From positions 4,794,001 through 4,858,000 of the forward strand of contig NZ_CP010945.1 of NCBI RefSeq assembly GCF_000293885.2: a DNA stretch of 64,000 nucleotides, given 5' to 3'. The translations under genes were made by a program, and so were the position numbers. The notes below the pieces were generated by a model, which worked only from the letters and a program-made list of their open reading frames with translations, had not been told where the DNA came from and did not search any database. The DNA comes from Pseudomonas fluorescens NCIMB 11764. Lineage in GTDB: Bacteria; Pseudomonadota; Gammaproteobacteria; Pseudomonadales; Pseudomonadaceae. Positions 1-9,042 of the stretch are shown here, one piece after another (the stretch's first letter is position 1; each line of letters opens with the position of its first letter).

Positions 1-172
1 CGTCAAAGATGCTGTAATTGGCGTAGTGTCCGGCGATGCGCCACAGGTGACGCCACTTCCCTTGTTGTTGCAGGCGCTTCGCCAAGGCTACCTCGTCAGC
101 CTTGAGCTGGGAGGCGAGTTCAGGGGGCATGTCGAATGGCAAATTCACGGTCATTTTCACATGGAACAGCAT
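1..172 (-). CDS. catC: Muconolactone delta-isomerase, N-terminal part (cut by window edge)
   Basis: The reverse strand encodes about 57 residues beginning MLFHVKMTVNLPFDM, the N-terminus typical of muconolactone isomerase, a small (about 96 aa) decameric enzyme that turns muconolactone into 3-oxoadipate enol-lactone in the catechol branch of the beta-ketoadipate pathway. The start is ATG at 172, with a GAGGAG ribosome binding site a few bases upstream. The rest of the gene lies left of the window. The assignment rests on N-terminal similarity only, but the pattern is distinctive. Confidence 0.85.
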   Translation of the reverse strand, partial: MLFHVKMTVNLPFDMPPELASQLKADEVALAKRLQQQGKWRHLWRIAGHYANYSIFD

Positions 173-255
173 GATGCTCTCCTCAAGTTTGATGAACGAT
201 GGGGAGGGAGCCAACTGCTCCCACCCTTCAACCTCCAGTTAGCGGCAGACTCGCA

Positions 256-639
256 CTACCGCTGGCCATCAAGCGAACGCACGACCGCATCGCACGATAA
301 TAGTCGATGGGCATCCCCCTGTTCATTCGCGTGCTGCTGGCCCCATTCCTGAAGCGACGAAATCAGCGGCTGAAGACTCAACCCCAATGGCGTCAGCATG
401 TAATCGACGCGTTGCGGCTCTTCAGGATAGGTTTTTCGCCAAACAATACCGTGTTCTTCCAGCGCCTTGAGCTGTTGAATCAAAACTTTCTGCGAGATGC
501 CGGCAATTTGCGCCTCTATCTCACACGTCCGCTTGGGACCCTCCAGCAACACATGGATGATGACGGCTTTCCAGCGTCCTGAAATGATTCCAAGGGCACG
601 CTCGATGGGTAGGCGGGGAAGCAATTTTGTCAGGGTCAT
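256..639 (-). CDS. HxlR-family winged-helix transcriptional regulator
   Basis: 127 aa. The protein is one HxlR/MarR-like winged helix: SGRWKAVIIHVLLEGPKR (about 20-37) precedes the recognition helix around GISQKVLIQQLKALEEHGIV (47-66) and the wing. Such proteins often sense electrophiles or aldehydes through an N-terminal cysteine; that cysteine is absent here (the N-terminus reads LPRLPIERALG), so a different signal is likely. It is divergent from the old-yellow-enzyme gene at 733, its probable target. The ribosome binding site is weak. Confidence 0.85.
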   Translation of the reverse strand: MTLTKLLPRLPIERALGIISGRWKAVIIHVLLEGPKRTCEIEAQIAGISQKVLIQQLKALEEHGIVWRKTYPEEPQRVDYMLTPLGLSLQPLISSLQEWGQQHANEQGDAHRLLSCDAVVRSLDGQR

Positions 640-732
640 AGGGCGATTAAATCTTGCATACCAAAGGGTGTGTAGATAGGAGAATAAGCGCTAACTAATC
701 TGGTTCTCCAGTCCACTTTGGAGTTAATTCAG

Positions 733-1860
733 ATGTCCTCCTTGTTCAAGGCTTATACACGAGGTCCCCTTAAACTGAAAAACCGCATCGTCATGGCCCC
801 CATGACCCGATCGCGCACCTCCAGCGGGGATGTCCCCAATGCGCTGATGGCGGCCTATTATGCGCAACGAGTGAGCGCTGGCCTGATCATTACGGAAGCT
901 ACAGATGTCTCGGCATCTAGCAATGGCTATGCGTGCACCCCCGGCATTTATACAGCGGAGCAGACTCAAGGTTGGCGCCTGGTAACCGACCGAGTCCATC
1001 TCCACGGCGGAACGATTTTTCTGCAAATCTGGCATGTCGGCAGAATGGCCCATCATACAATGCTACCTAACGGAGAGGCACCGCGTGGTGCGACCGATGA
1101 GCGGGCAGCACAATCCCAAGTATTTATCTACGACAGTACCGGCAAGGCGGTTTTCGTTCCCGCGGATACGCCGCGCAAGATTGAGACCGACGAGGTCGCA
1201 GATCTGCTCGATGAGTTCACCCTCGCTTTCAGGAACGCAAGGGCTGCCAAGTTTGATGGTGTGGAAATTCACGGGGCCAATGGTTATCTCTTCGATCAGT
1301 TCATGAACTCGACCCTTAACAAGCGCTCAGATCAGTTCGGGGGGCAGACACCTCAAACACGCACGCGCCTGCTGCTGGATGTGGTCGATCTGGCGATTCG
1401 GGAACTGGGGGCCGGCAAGGTCGGCGTTCGCGTTTCCCCCTTCGGAAAATTCAATAGCATGCCTTCTGATCCATTCGTTGAAGAAACATTGCTGTACCTG
1501 TGCAGCGAGTTGAATCGCCGTGAGATCGCTTATCTGCATGTCGTTTACCAACCATTACCTGCAGGCAACACGGTGGACAGTGAGTTTAACGAAAAGAATC
1601 TCAGTGACGACTTGGTGCGCGAGGTGCGAAAAGCCTTTCAGGGGACATTGATCTGGTGTGGTGGTTTTGACCAAAACTCGGCTCAGGCGGCATTGGATGA
1701 AGGCTGGGCAGACCTGATTGCTTTCGGCAGACCCTTCATTGCCAATCCAGATTTAGTGGAGCGCATGACAAACAATTGGCCGCTCGCTGAAGCGCATCCT
1801 GACACCTTCTATACACGCGACGGTGAGAAGGGCTATACCGACTTCCCGTTTTTCCAGTAA
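733..1860 (+). CDS. Old yellow enzyme family alkene reductase (NemA-like)
   Basis: 375 aa FMN-dependent TIM-barrel ene-reductase, which uses NAD(P)H to reduce activated C=C bonds or nitro groups. Family marks are NRIVMAPMTRSR near the N-terminus, LQIWHVGR, the substrate-binding HGANGYLFDQF block, NKRSDQFGG, and the C-terminal phosphate-binding FGRPFIANPDL. Length is usual for NemA/xenobiotic reductases. ATG at 733 is chosen over an in-frame TTG at 718 because GGAG lies about 9 bases upstream of the ATG. The divergent HxlR gene suggests electrophile-inducible expression. The exact substrate cannot be read. Confidence 0.9.
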   Translation: MSSLFKAYTRGPLKLKNRIVMAPMTRSRTSSGDVPNALMAAYYAQRVSAGLIITEATDVSASSNGYACTPGIYTAEQTQGWRLVTDRVHLHGGTIFLQIWHVGRMAHHTMLPNGEAPRGATDERAAQSQVFIYDSTGKAVFVPADTPRKIETDEVADLLDEFTLAFRNARAAKFDGVEIHGANGYLFDQFMNSTLNKRSDQFGGQTPQTRTRLLLDVVDLAIRELGAGKVGVRVSPFGKFNSMPSDPFVEETLLYLCSELNRREIAYLHVVYQPLPAGNTVDSEFNEKNLSDDLVREVRKAFQGTLIWCGGFDQNSAQAALDEGWADLIAFGRPFIANPDLVERMTNNWPLAEAHPDTFYTRDGEKGYTDFPFFQ

Positions 1861-1868
1861 GCCGAAAA

Positions 1869-1907
1869 GCGCCCGTCAAATCACATTTTGTGTGATTTGA
1901 CGGGCGC
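1869..1907. terminator. Bidirectional terminator hairpin
   Basis: A perfect 17-bp stem (1869-1885 with 1891-1907) with a 5-nt loop lies between the convergent ene-reductase and TetR genes. It starts 9 bases after the reductase stop codon and could end transcription from both sides. Confidence 0.85.
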
Positions 1908-1924
1908 AAACACGATCAGCGCGT

Positions 1925-2515
1925 CTATTGCGTCTGCATCAACCTTCGGCAAAGCATCGCGATGGATTCGGTGACGGACCGGTCCATTGCATTGACCGAA
2001 CCCACCGTTTTGATGACACCCGAGATCATCGACAGTAAACACTGCGAAGTCAGGTCGATATTGCACACTTGAAACTGACCATGCCGAATGCCCTGAACAA
2101 TGATTTCGCTGAGCGCCCCCAAGTATCGCCCATGAAGTGCAACCAGTCGGGTTTGCAATCCATCATCGACGTGGCGCAATTCACGCTCGAACAACCGTTC
2201 TTCATTGGCGAACGCTGAGCTGCGTTGTAAATGAAACAACACAAACGCATTGAGGTTTTCCAGCGCGCCCCGACGCTTGGGTTTGCAAACTTTCCAATCG
2301 TCGAGCCGCCGTTGCAGCACTGAGCTGAGCACCTGCTCGAGCAGCTCAACCTTGCCAGGAAAATGATAGTAGAGACTACCCGCGTGCACTCCGAGCGTCT
2401 TGGCCAACATACGCATCGACATTGCACTGTAACCACAGTCGAGCATCAAGAGCGTGGCCGCCTGCACAATGTCAGCTTCGCACAATGCAGGCCGTTGTTT
2501 GAAAACCGCGTTCAT
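1925..2515 (-). CDS. TetR/AcrR-family transcriptional regulator
   Basis: 196 aa. The N-terminal TetR helix-turn-helix is clear: DIVQAATLLMLDCGYSAMSM leads into MLAKTLGVHAGSLYYHFPGK (about 35-55), the classic recognition helix. The C-terminal part is an unassigned ligand domain. It follows the CoA-ester lyase gene on the same strand only in the sense of position: it lies downstream of the itaconate-type operon with a 42-base gap, so it may be co-transcribed. Target and ligand unknown. Confidence 0.88.
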   Translation of the reverse strand: MNAVFKQRPALCEADIVQAATLLMLDCGYSAMSMRMLAKTLGVHAGSLYYHFPGKVELLEQVLSSVLQRRLDDWKVCKPKRRGALENLNAFVLFHLQRSSAFANEERLFERELRHVDDGLQTRLVALHGRYLGALSEIIVQGIRHGQFQVCNIDLTSQCLLSMISGVIKTVGSVNAMDRSVTESIAMLCRRLMQTQ

Positions 2516-2557
2516 TCTCGATCGAACTCTGCTTATCCATTACGCATAGACAACCGC

Positions 2558-3382
2558 TTACGACCTTTCATGAGCCAGCACCTGACGCGCACGGCGCAGT
2601 ACCGGCGCATCGATCATCTGGCCATCAAGTCGAAACGCTCCGCCTTCATGTTCAGCCGCGGCCAGGACTTTGCGTGCCCACGCCAACTCCTCTCTAACCG
2701 GCGCAAATGCTTGCTGGACTGCTGCCACCTGTGCAGGATGAATACACAGCAAGCCATCAAAGCCCATACCGCGGGCGCGTCGCGCAGCGTGTGACAAACC
2801 ATCGAGGTCACTGATGTCGGGAAAAACCGTATCGACCGGTGCCGCCAAACCTGCTGCCGCGCTTTGCAATACCAATTGATAGCGGACATGGTCGATGATC
2901 GTTGCGCCTCCTTCGGTACCTTTGATGCCCAGATCCAGGGCCAGATCCAGGCCACCGAAACTCAAGCGTTCCACCCCGGGGCCGCCAACGATTTGCTCTA
3001 GCGCAAGAAGTCCCTGGGCCGTTTCGATCAGTGGCCACACGGGTTTTGCGCAAACGGATAAGGCCTCGACCTGATCCACACTTTCTGTTTTGGGCAGAAT
3101 CACGCCGATGACCCCCGGATGCCGGGCACAAAATTCAATGTCGGCAGTATGCTCGGCATGATCAGGAGCATTAATGCGTACCATGACCCGCGCCTGGCAA
3201 TGACTGCGTAGAAACTCCGCCAGGTTCTGCCGCGCCTGTTGTTTGAGCGGTTCTTCTACAGCGTCCTCAAAATCAACGATAACCCGCCCTGCTCCGCTGG
3301 CCAGCGCCTTGGCGAAACGCTCCGGGCGACTACCCGGAACGAACAGTGCGGTGACGATCGCAGGCCCATTTCGCTTGCTCAT
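2558..3382 (-). CDS. ccl: HpcH/HpaI-type CoA-ester lyase, probable (S)-citramalyl-CoA lyase
   Basis: 274 aa TIM-barrel lyase of the CitE-like group. FVPGSRPERFAKA, DFEDAV, RIN, the metal-ligand segment PLIETAQGLLALE and FGGLDLALDLG are all present, and CIHPAQV closes the site. In itaconate catabolism Ccl cleaves citramalyl-CoA to acetyl-CoA and pyruvate. Its start overlaps the stop of the CoA-transferase gene by 4 bases and has GGGAG upstream, so the two are translationally coupled. The specific substrate is inferred from the neighbours (Ict, Ich); CitE-like lyases of malyl-CoA type look alike. Confidence 0.8.
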   Translation of the reverse strand: MSKRNGPAIVTALFVPGSRPERFAKALASGAGRVIVDFEDAVEEPLKQQARQNLAEFLRSHCQARVMVRINAPDHAEHTADIEFCARHPGVIGVILPKTESVDQVEALSVCAKPVWPLIETAQGLLALEQIVGGPGVERLSFGGLDLALDLGIKGTEGGATIIDHVRYQLVLQSAAAGLAAPVDTVFPDISDLDGLSHAARRARGMGFDGLLCIHPAQVAAVQQAFAPVREELAWARKVLAAAEHEGGAFRLDGQMIDAPVLRRARQVLAHERS

Positions 3383-4584
3383 ATAACCGCTCCCTGTTTC
3401 ATCTTCGCGATTGCGTCGCTGGTGTACCCGAGCTCAATGAGTATGGCTTCACTGTGCTCGCCCAATGCAGGGACTGCGCCCATGCGCGGTTCGAACGCAC
3501 TATTGATCGCCGGTGGCAACAAAGCCGGCAACACGCCTGCCGGACTGCCGATATCAACCCAGCGTTTGCGCGCCTTGAGTTGGGGATGGTTCCACAACCC
3601 ACGCATGTCATTGACGTTGGCGTTGGCAATTTGCGCACGATCCAGCCGCTCGACGATTTGCGTTACGTTTAAATCAGCGAAGGTGTCGATAATGATTTGT
3701 CGCAGCGCCTTGCGATTAGCCGAGCGTTTGACGTTGGCGCAAAACCGCTCGTCCTGTTTGAGAGTCGGCATCAGCAGAACCTGATCACAAAACGCCGACC
3801 ATTCACGCTCGTTTTGCAGGCCCAGCATGACCGCCCCGCCATCACCGGCAGGAAACGGACCATAGGGGTAAATCGTTGCGTGGGAAGCGCCTGCGCGTGG
3901 CGGCGGTGCCGCACCGTCGTAAGCGTAATAGAGGGGGAAACTCATCCACTCGGCCAGGCTTTCAAGCATGCTGACGTCAACGCGGCTACCCTGCCCCGTA
4001 CGTCCACGCAACAGGAGCGCCGACAGAACACCGCTGTACGCGTACATACCCGCCGCAATGTCTGCAATTGAACACCCGGCCTTTGCCATCTCGTCCTGAC
4101 CCGCACCGCCCGTAACCGACAGAAATCCACTCTCGCTCTGAATCAACAAGTCATAAGCCTTCTTGTCCGAGTAGGGACCGCCCTCCCCGTACCCGGAAAT
4201 ATCGCAGACGACCAGTTGCGGGTACTTTTCGTGCAGTGCTTCAAAAGACAATCCCATCCGCGCCGCTGCGCCTGGCGCAAGGTTCTGAACCAACACATCG
4301 GCTTTAGCCAGTAGCGCGTCGAGAACGTTGTCGGCGCCTTCCGCTTTCACGTCCAGCGCCAGGCTCTCCTTGGAGCGGTTGCACCATACGAAGTGCGATG
4401 CCAGACCGTTGGTGCGCGTGTCATATCCGCGTGCAAAATCACCGACATTGGGCCGTTCGACCTTGATCACGCGCGCGCCCATATCCGCCAGCTGACGCGT
4501 GCAAAAGGGTGCGGCGATCGCGTGTTCAAGGCTGACGACCGTGATGCCGTCCAGCGGGCGCGGTCTATCAAAGTGCAGACTCAT
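3379..4584 (-). CDS. ict: CaiB/BaiF family CoA-transferase, probable succinyl-CoA:itaconate CoA-transferase
   Basis: 401 aa class III CoA-transferase. The N-terminal SLEHAIAAPFCTRQLADMGA and VIKVERPNVGDFAR motifs and the catalytic aspartate in KKAYDLLIQSESG (about residue 150) are visible, with a standard length. Class III enzymes move CoA through an aspartyl-CoA anhydride. It lies in an operon with MmgE/PrpD, acyl-CoA dehydrogenase, hydratase and CoA-ester lyase, the arrangement known for itaconate degradation in P. aeruginosa (PA0878-PA0883), where this gene activates itaconate. Substrate is inferred from context. Confidence 0.8.
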   Translation of the reverse strand: MSLHFDRPRPLDGITVVSLEHAIAAPFCTRQLADMGARVIKVERPNVGDFARGYDTRTNGLASHFVWCNRSKESLALDVKAEGADNVLDALLAKADVLVQNLAPGAAARMGLSFEALHEKYPQLVVCDISGYGEGGPYSDKKAYDLLIQSESGFLSVTGGAGQDEMAKAGCSIADIAAGMYAYSGVLSALLLRGRTGQGSRVDVSMLESLAEWMSFPLYYAYDGAAPPPRAGASHATIYPYGPFPAGDGGAVMLGLQNEREWSAFCDQVLLMPTLKQDERFCANVKRSANRKALRQIIIDTFADLNVTQIVERLDRAQIANANVNDMRGLWNHPQLKARKRWVDIGSPAGVLPALLPPAINSAFEPRMGAVPALGEHSEAILIELGYTSDAIAKMKQGAVI

Positions 4585-4590
4585 GAACGG

Positions 4591-5943
4591 CTACTCCGCG
4601 AAGGTGGACAGGTCTTGGGCTTCACGCAACGCCCAGACACGGTCAATCAGAAGGCTAGAGTCTTCAAGCGTTCGGGCTGCGGAAAACGCCAGTAACTGGC
4701 GGAATTTTTCCTCCAGCTCAGGCCGGGATAACGTGTTACCCGGATCGCCCTTAGGCTCATCGCAGCGGCCAAAGAGAACGCGACCATCGGTTGTGGTGAC
4801 CTCTACACGGCCCAGCCAACGCTGGGGATAGGCTTGGTCGACTTGCAGGTCGAGCTCCATGCTGACGTTTTTGGCGAACGCGGCGACCTCTGGATCGGTC
4901 AGCGCCAGCCGGTCGAACTCGGTTAGCCCAGCCTTGGCGTGTACCGCAATCAAACCCAGCACGGTGCCCATGGAAAACTTGGCCTGGTGCACGGTTTTTG
5001 GCAGGACGACTCGGCCCAGCACGTCGATGGCGGCTTGATGGACATGCGTGACCACCTTGGCGATCTGCTCGTGGGTCAGGCTCTGCTCACGCATCAAGGC
5101 CAGCAATGCATCCGCGGCGGGATGGGTGTGGCGACACGAGGCGTGGAATTTGAAAGAGGTTTCAAGCAATGCCCAACGACTGCCCAGGCCCAGTGATAAT
5201 TTGCTCGGATCGGCATCGCTGGACATGCCTGCAGCCATGCCTTGATCACCCTCCAGAATATTGCGTGCCCCGGATAGACCTTCTTCAGTCAAGTACGCGG
5301 CGAGCAAACCGTCAGCAGCGGCTTTGGCCGTGTGCAGTTGCTTGGAGTCTGCGGCATCGCGCAAGAACTCCCACAACCCGGCGGCCTGGGTGCCTGCCGT
5401 CCCCAACAGGTTGATGAACTGCTCCTCGTTGAATCCAAGCAGCTTGCCTACCGCCACCGCTGACGCCAGCGTACCGACGGTCGCGGTGGTGTGGAAAATC
5501 CGGTAGTGCGAGCGCCCCAGGAACTCACCGATACGAATGCCGGCCTCATAGCCGGCAACCGAGGCCAACAACAGGTCACGGCCGGATTTGCCGCGCTCCT
5601 GCGCGGCAGCCAACACCGCCGGAAACACCACGGTCGCCGGATGCAGCACCGAGCTATTATGCAAGTCATCCTGCTCGACCAGATGCGATGATGCACCGTT
5701 GACCAAGGCAGCAAAATACGCCGAAGTGCCGCGACCATTGACCAGTATTTTGGCGTTACCGTGCGCCGGTCCCATCTTTTGCGCATAACGCTCGAACAGC
5801 GGGATCGGGTGCGCGCCCTGACTGGCAAACGCCGAACCGAGCCAGTCCAGGAACAAGTCTTCAGTGCGATCAAGAACACTGTCCGGGATGCTGGCGTACT
5901 CCAGTTCCGCGAGGAACTGCGCCAGTTGTTGTGTATGACTCAT
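4591..5943 (-). CDS. MmgE/PrpD family protein
   Basis: 450 aa. The protein belongs to the MmgE/PrpD (2-methylcitrate dehydratase / cis-aconitate decarboxylase-like) fold: a helical N-terminal half with LVEQDDLHNSSVLHPATVV, and a second half with FKFHASCRHTHPAADALL. ATG at 5943 has AAGGAG upstream and gives the family start MSHTQQLAQFLAELE; a longer frame upstream is not supported. Members occur in itaconate operons (PA0881 in P. aeruginosa) but their role there is not settled to my knowledge; hydratase or decarboxylase chemistry on a C5/C6 polyacid is possible. Confidence 0.85.
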   Translation of the reverse strand: MSHTQQLAQFLAELEYASIPDSVLDRTEDLFLDWLGSAFASQGAHPIPLFERYAQKMGPAHGNAKILVNGRGTSAYFAALVNGASSHLVEQDDLHNSSVLHPATVVFPAVLAAAQERGKSGRDLLLASVAGYEAGIRIGEFLGRSHYRIFHTTATVGTLASAVAVGKLLGFNEEQFINLLGTAGTQAAGLWEFLRDAADSKQLHTAKAAADGLLAAYLTEEGLSGARNILEGDQGMAAGMSSDADPSKLSLGLGSRWALLETSFKFHASCRHTHPAADALLALMREQSLTHEQIAKVVTHVHQAAIDVLGRVVLPKTVHQAKFSMGTVLGLIAVHAKAGLTEFDRLALTDPEVAAFAKNVSMELDLQVDQAYPQRWLGRVEVTTTDGRVLFGRCDEPKGDPGNTLSRPELEEKFRQLLAFSAARTLEDSSLLIDRVWALREAQDLSTFAE

Positions 5944-5953
5944 GACAGGCTCC

Positions 5954-7114
5954 TTAGAAACTGCGCGGCAGTTCGAGCAGATGCTCGGCAACGTAAGACA
6001 GGATCAGGTTGGTAGAGATGGGCGCTACCTGGTACAGCCGGGTTTCGCGGAATTTGCGTTCCACGTCGTACTCGCAGGCGAAGCCGAAACCACCGTGGGT
6101 TTGCAGGCAGGCATTGGCGGCCTCCCAGGAAGCCTTCGCCGCCAGGTACTTGGCCATGTTGGCGCTGGCACCGGCATTGATGCCGCTGTCGTATTCCTCA
6201 CAGGCACGCCAGCGCATCAGGTCTGCGGCTTCGATTTCGATATGGGCTTCGGCAATCGGGAACTGCACCCCCTGGTTCTGGCCGATGGGACGACCAAACA
6301 CTACTCGGTCACGGGCGTACGACGCCGACTTTTCGATAAACCATCGACCGTCGCCGATGCATTCGGCAGCGATCAATGTGCGCTCGGCATTCAAGCCATC
6401 AAGGATGTAGCGGAAGCCCTGGCCCTCTTCGCCGATGAGGCTGTCGGCAGGAATTTCCAGGTTGTCGAAGAACAGCTCGTTGGTCTCGTGATTGACCATA
6501 TTTGCGATCGGCTGCACGGTCAGGCCGTTGTCGATGGCTTCGCGCAGGTCGACGAGGAAAATCGACATGCCTTCGGACTTTTTCTTCACTTCAGCCAACG
6601 GCGTGGTGCGCGCCAGCAGGATCATCAGGTCGGAATGCTGGATGCGCGAAATCCAGACTTTCTGCCCGTTGATGATGTACTTGTCGCCTTTGCGCACGGC
6701 CGTGGTTTTGATCTTGGTGGTGTCGGTTCCCGTGGTCGGCTCGGTAACCCCCATGGATTGCAGGCGCAACTCGCCATTGGCGAGCTTTGGCAGGTAGTAA
6801 CTTTTTTGGCTCTCGCTACCGTGGCGCAGCAGGGTAAACATGTTGTACATCTGTCCGTGAATAGTGCCGGAATTACCGCCGCAACGATTGACCTCTTCCA
6901 GGATCACTGACGCTTCGGCCAGTCCGAGGCCGGAACCACCATATTCTTCGGGGATCATCGCCGACAACCAGCCGGCTTGGGTCATGGCAAGGACGAAGGC
7001 TTCGGGAAAGCCTTTGCGCTCATCGATTTCGCGCCAATACGCGGCGTTAAATTCCCCGCACAGCGCTCGCACACCTTCACGAATGGCATTGAGTTCTTCA
7101 TTGTTGTTTTGCAT
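5954..7114 (-). CDS. Acyl-CoA dehydrogenase (itaconate operon, PA0879-like)
   Basis: 386 aa, the normal length of an FAD acyl-CoA dehydrogenase. The family signatures are present: MGVTEPTTGTDTTKIKT (flavin/substrate segment), WISRIQHSDLMILLART, the GQGFRYILDGLNAERTL stretch and the C-terminal QTHGGFGFACEYDVERKFR. ATG at 7114 is preferred to a longer frame because it gives a natural N-terminus (MQNNNEELNAIREG) after a GAGAG site. In the itaconate operon its function is uncertain; it may act on a saturated methylsuccinyl-type CoA ester. It lies 10 bases before the MmgE/PrpD gene. Confidence 0.88.
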   Translation of the reverse strand: MQNNNEELNAIREGVRALCGEFNAAYWREIDERKGFPEAFVLAMTQAGWLSAMIPEEYGGSGLGLAEASVILEEVNRCGGNSGTIHGQMYNMFTLLRHGSESQKSYYLPKLANGELRLQSMGVTEPTTGTDTTKIKTTAVRKGDKYIINGQKVWISRIQHSDLMILLARTTPLAEVKKKSEGMSIFLVDLREAIDNGLTVQPIANMVNHETNELFFDNLEIPADSLIGEEGQGFRYILDGLNAERTLIAAECIGDGRWFIEKSASYARDRVVFGRPIGQNQGVQFPIAEAHIEIEAADLMRWRACEEYDSGINAGASANMAKYLAAKASWEAANACLQTHGGFGFACEYDVERKFRETRLYQVAPISTNLILSYVAEHLLELPRSF

Positions 7115-7154
7115 ATCTATCGCTCTCAGGGTGCTTGGAAGTGAGTCTGCCCAC

Positions 7155-7982
7155 TCAGTCGAAAACCAGTTCGGCGATCTGTGCCAGACCACCGTCATTG
7201 CTCGCCCACAGTTGCGCACGGCCAGGCGCGAGAACGGCTCCACCGACGTCAAACGGCTGTGGAGCAATCAAAGGGCGCACACCGCGGAAATTGAACGCGC
7301 GTGGTTGGGCGTAAGGATGGGCACGCAGGAACGCTTGCAAATTCAGCGTTGCGATCAAAGGACCATGGACGACTTTTTCGGGGTAGCCCTCGACATCCAC
7401 CACATAAGGCACGTCGTAATGAATACGGTGACCGTTGAACGTGATAGCGGAATAACGGAACAACATCACGGCGTCTGGGAAGACGGTTTCGTGCCATTGT
7501 GTGACCGGCGCGGGGTCACCGGGCGCGAGGTTCGGCGCCGTCATTTCGCGATAGACGATGTCCTGCTCTTCGCGAATGCACAGTTGCCCGCCCTGGGAAA
7601 ATTCGTGGCTTACCGTCACGAAGAGCAATTGCCCGCTACGACCGTTTTTCTCCTCGATGCGGGTAATGGTCGACAGGCGTGAAGCTTCGGTTCCAGCGCG
7701 TAGAGGCTGGATGAATTCGACCCGGCTGCCGGCCCACATACGATTGCGCCGGGCCGCTGGCGGCAGGAATCCACCCCTCGCCGGATGGCCGTCCTCGCCC
7801 AAACCGGACGGCGCGACAGGCTCCTGAAAAAAGCACCAGTGCCACAGTGCTGGAAGTGCCGCCCCCGGCTTCAGCGGTGGCACGCCGAAAGTCGCAGCCA
7901 CCCGTTTAAGCAGACTGGCGCCCAAATCGTCGGTCGCTTCTTCGGTGTTGCCGAGCCACGCATTTAGGTCGTGATTACTCAT
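7155..7982 (-). CDS. ich: MaoC/HTD2-type hydratase, probable itaconyl-CoA (mesaconyl-CoA) hydratase
   Basis: 275 aa. The C-terminal half carries the hot-dog hydratase signature HRIHYDVPYVVDVEGYPEK followed by VVHGPLIATLNL, with the N-terminal half a second, degenerate hot-dog fold (GFLPPAARRNRMWAGSRVEF). This double-hot-dog architecture is that of mesaconyl-C4-CoA hydratases and of Ich, which adds water to itaconyl-CoA to give citramalyl-CoA. It is the first gene of the operon and faces a divergent LysR gene. The start could be TTG at 7985; ATG at 7982 is chosen. Confidence 0.82.
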   Translation of the reverse strand: MSNHDLNAWLGNTEEATDDLGASLLKRVAATFGVPPLKPGAALPALWHWCFFQEPVAPSGLGEDGHPARGGFLPPAARRNRMWAGSRVEFIQPLRAGTEASRLSTITRIEEKNGRSGQLLFVTVSHEFSQGGQLCIREEQDIVYREMTAPNLAPGDPAPVTQWHETVFPDAVMLFRYSAITFNGHRIHYDVPYVVDVEGYPEKVVHGPLIATLNLQAFLRAHPYAQPRAFNFRGVRPLIAPQPFDVGGAVLAPGRAQLWASNDGGLAQIAELVFD

Positions 7983-8067
7983 CAAATTTGCATCCTCGGT
8001 ATGTTGCGTTACGACCGATGATGCGAGTGGCGTGGTGTTCTGTGAATCTACTTTTCTTTAAGCCTTC

Positions 8068-8084
8068 GTTAAACCAGAATTAAC
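8068..8084. promoter_or_regulatory. Dyad operator candidate in the ich/LysR divergent promoter
   Basis: GTTAA-N7-TTAAC is a symmetric 17-bp dyad 30 bases upstream of the LysR start and about 85 bases upstream of the hydratase start. Position and symmetry fit a LysR-type binding site controlling both directions. Inferred only from symmetry and location. Confidence 0.4.
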
Positions 8085-8113
8085 ACCAAAGACCATCAGA
8101 AGAGACTTGCGGC

Positions 8114-9001
8114 ATGCACTTTGATTTGACTGATCTGCGCCTGTTCATTCACATCGCCGAAGCCGCCAGCTTAAGCCAGGGGGCTCGACGGGCATTTATG
8201 TCACCTGCTGCGGCAAGCGTACGTATCAAGGCGCTGGAGGCGCAGTTGAACAACCATTTGCTGTATCGAGACAGCAAAGGCGTCGAACTGACCGATGCGG
8301 GCAGCAAGCTGCTGCAACACGCACGGTTGATCATGCGTCAGGTGGGGTATTTGAAAACCGAGTTCACCGAGTTCGGCGCCGATTCATCCGGGCATATCCG
8401 TATTTTTGCCAATACAACGGCCGTCACGGAGTTCTTGCCCGAATTGCTTTCCGGATTCCTCGCACAACGTCCCGGCGTGACTGTGGACCTGCGGGAACGG
8501 TTGTCCCGCGACATCATTCGAGGCGTGCTCGATGGTTCGACGGACATCGGTATCATTGCCGGCCCGGTGACGGCGAAAAATCTGCAAGTGCTGCAATTCA
8601 GCACTGACCGACTGGTGCTCATAGTGCCCGAGGGGCACGAACTGACCCGGCGTAAACACATCAGGCTGCGAGATACCGTTGCCTTTCACCATGTCGGCAT
8701 GCAAGAAGGCAGTACCCTTCAGGCATTTGTACGCGATAAAGCCGAATTGATGGGTGAAACTCTGGTCTGGCGAATTCAGTTGTCCAGTTTCGAAGCAGTC
8801 TGCCGCATGGTTGAAGCAGGCGTCGGTATAGGTGTGATTCCGGAGTCCGCCGCCCTGCGCAATAGCAAAACCATGAAACTGGCCATTCTGGAGCTGGACG
8901 AACCCTGGGTGGTGCGCGACCGCAGTATTCTCATACGGGACTTCGATGCATTGCCAGGATGCGTCAAAGCACTGATCAGTCTCTTGCGAGAGCAACAATG
9001 A
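8114..9001 (+). CDS. LysR-family regulator, probable itaconate-operon activator
   Basis: 295 aa. The N-terminal winged helix (LTDLRLFIHIAEAASLSQGARRAF region, about 5-60) and the effector domain are intact. It is divergent from the itaconate-type operon, the same place as the LysR regulator PA0877/ItcR in P. aeruginosa, so it very likely activates ich-ict-ccl in response to itaconate or its CoA ester. The effector domain begins about residue 90 (GHIRIFANTTAVTEF). Confidence 0.85.
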   Translation: MHFDLTDLRLFIHIAEAASLSQGARRAFMSPAAASVRIKALEAQLNNHLLYRDSKGVELTDAGSKLLQHARLIMRQVGYLKTEFTEFGADSSGHIRIFANTTAVTEFLPELLSGFLAQRPGVTVDLRERLSRDIIRGVLDGSTDIGIIAGPVTAKNLQVLQFSTDRLVLIVPEGHELTRRKHIRLRDTVAFHHVGMQEGSTLQAFVRDKAELMGETLVWRIQLSSFEAVCRMVEAGVGIGVIPESAALRNSKTMKLAILELDEPWVVRDRSILIRDFDALPGCVKALISLLREQQ

Positions 9002-9042
9002 AACCAGGTTGCACGGTTCATCCGGCCGCGCAGCCTTAGACC

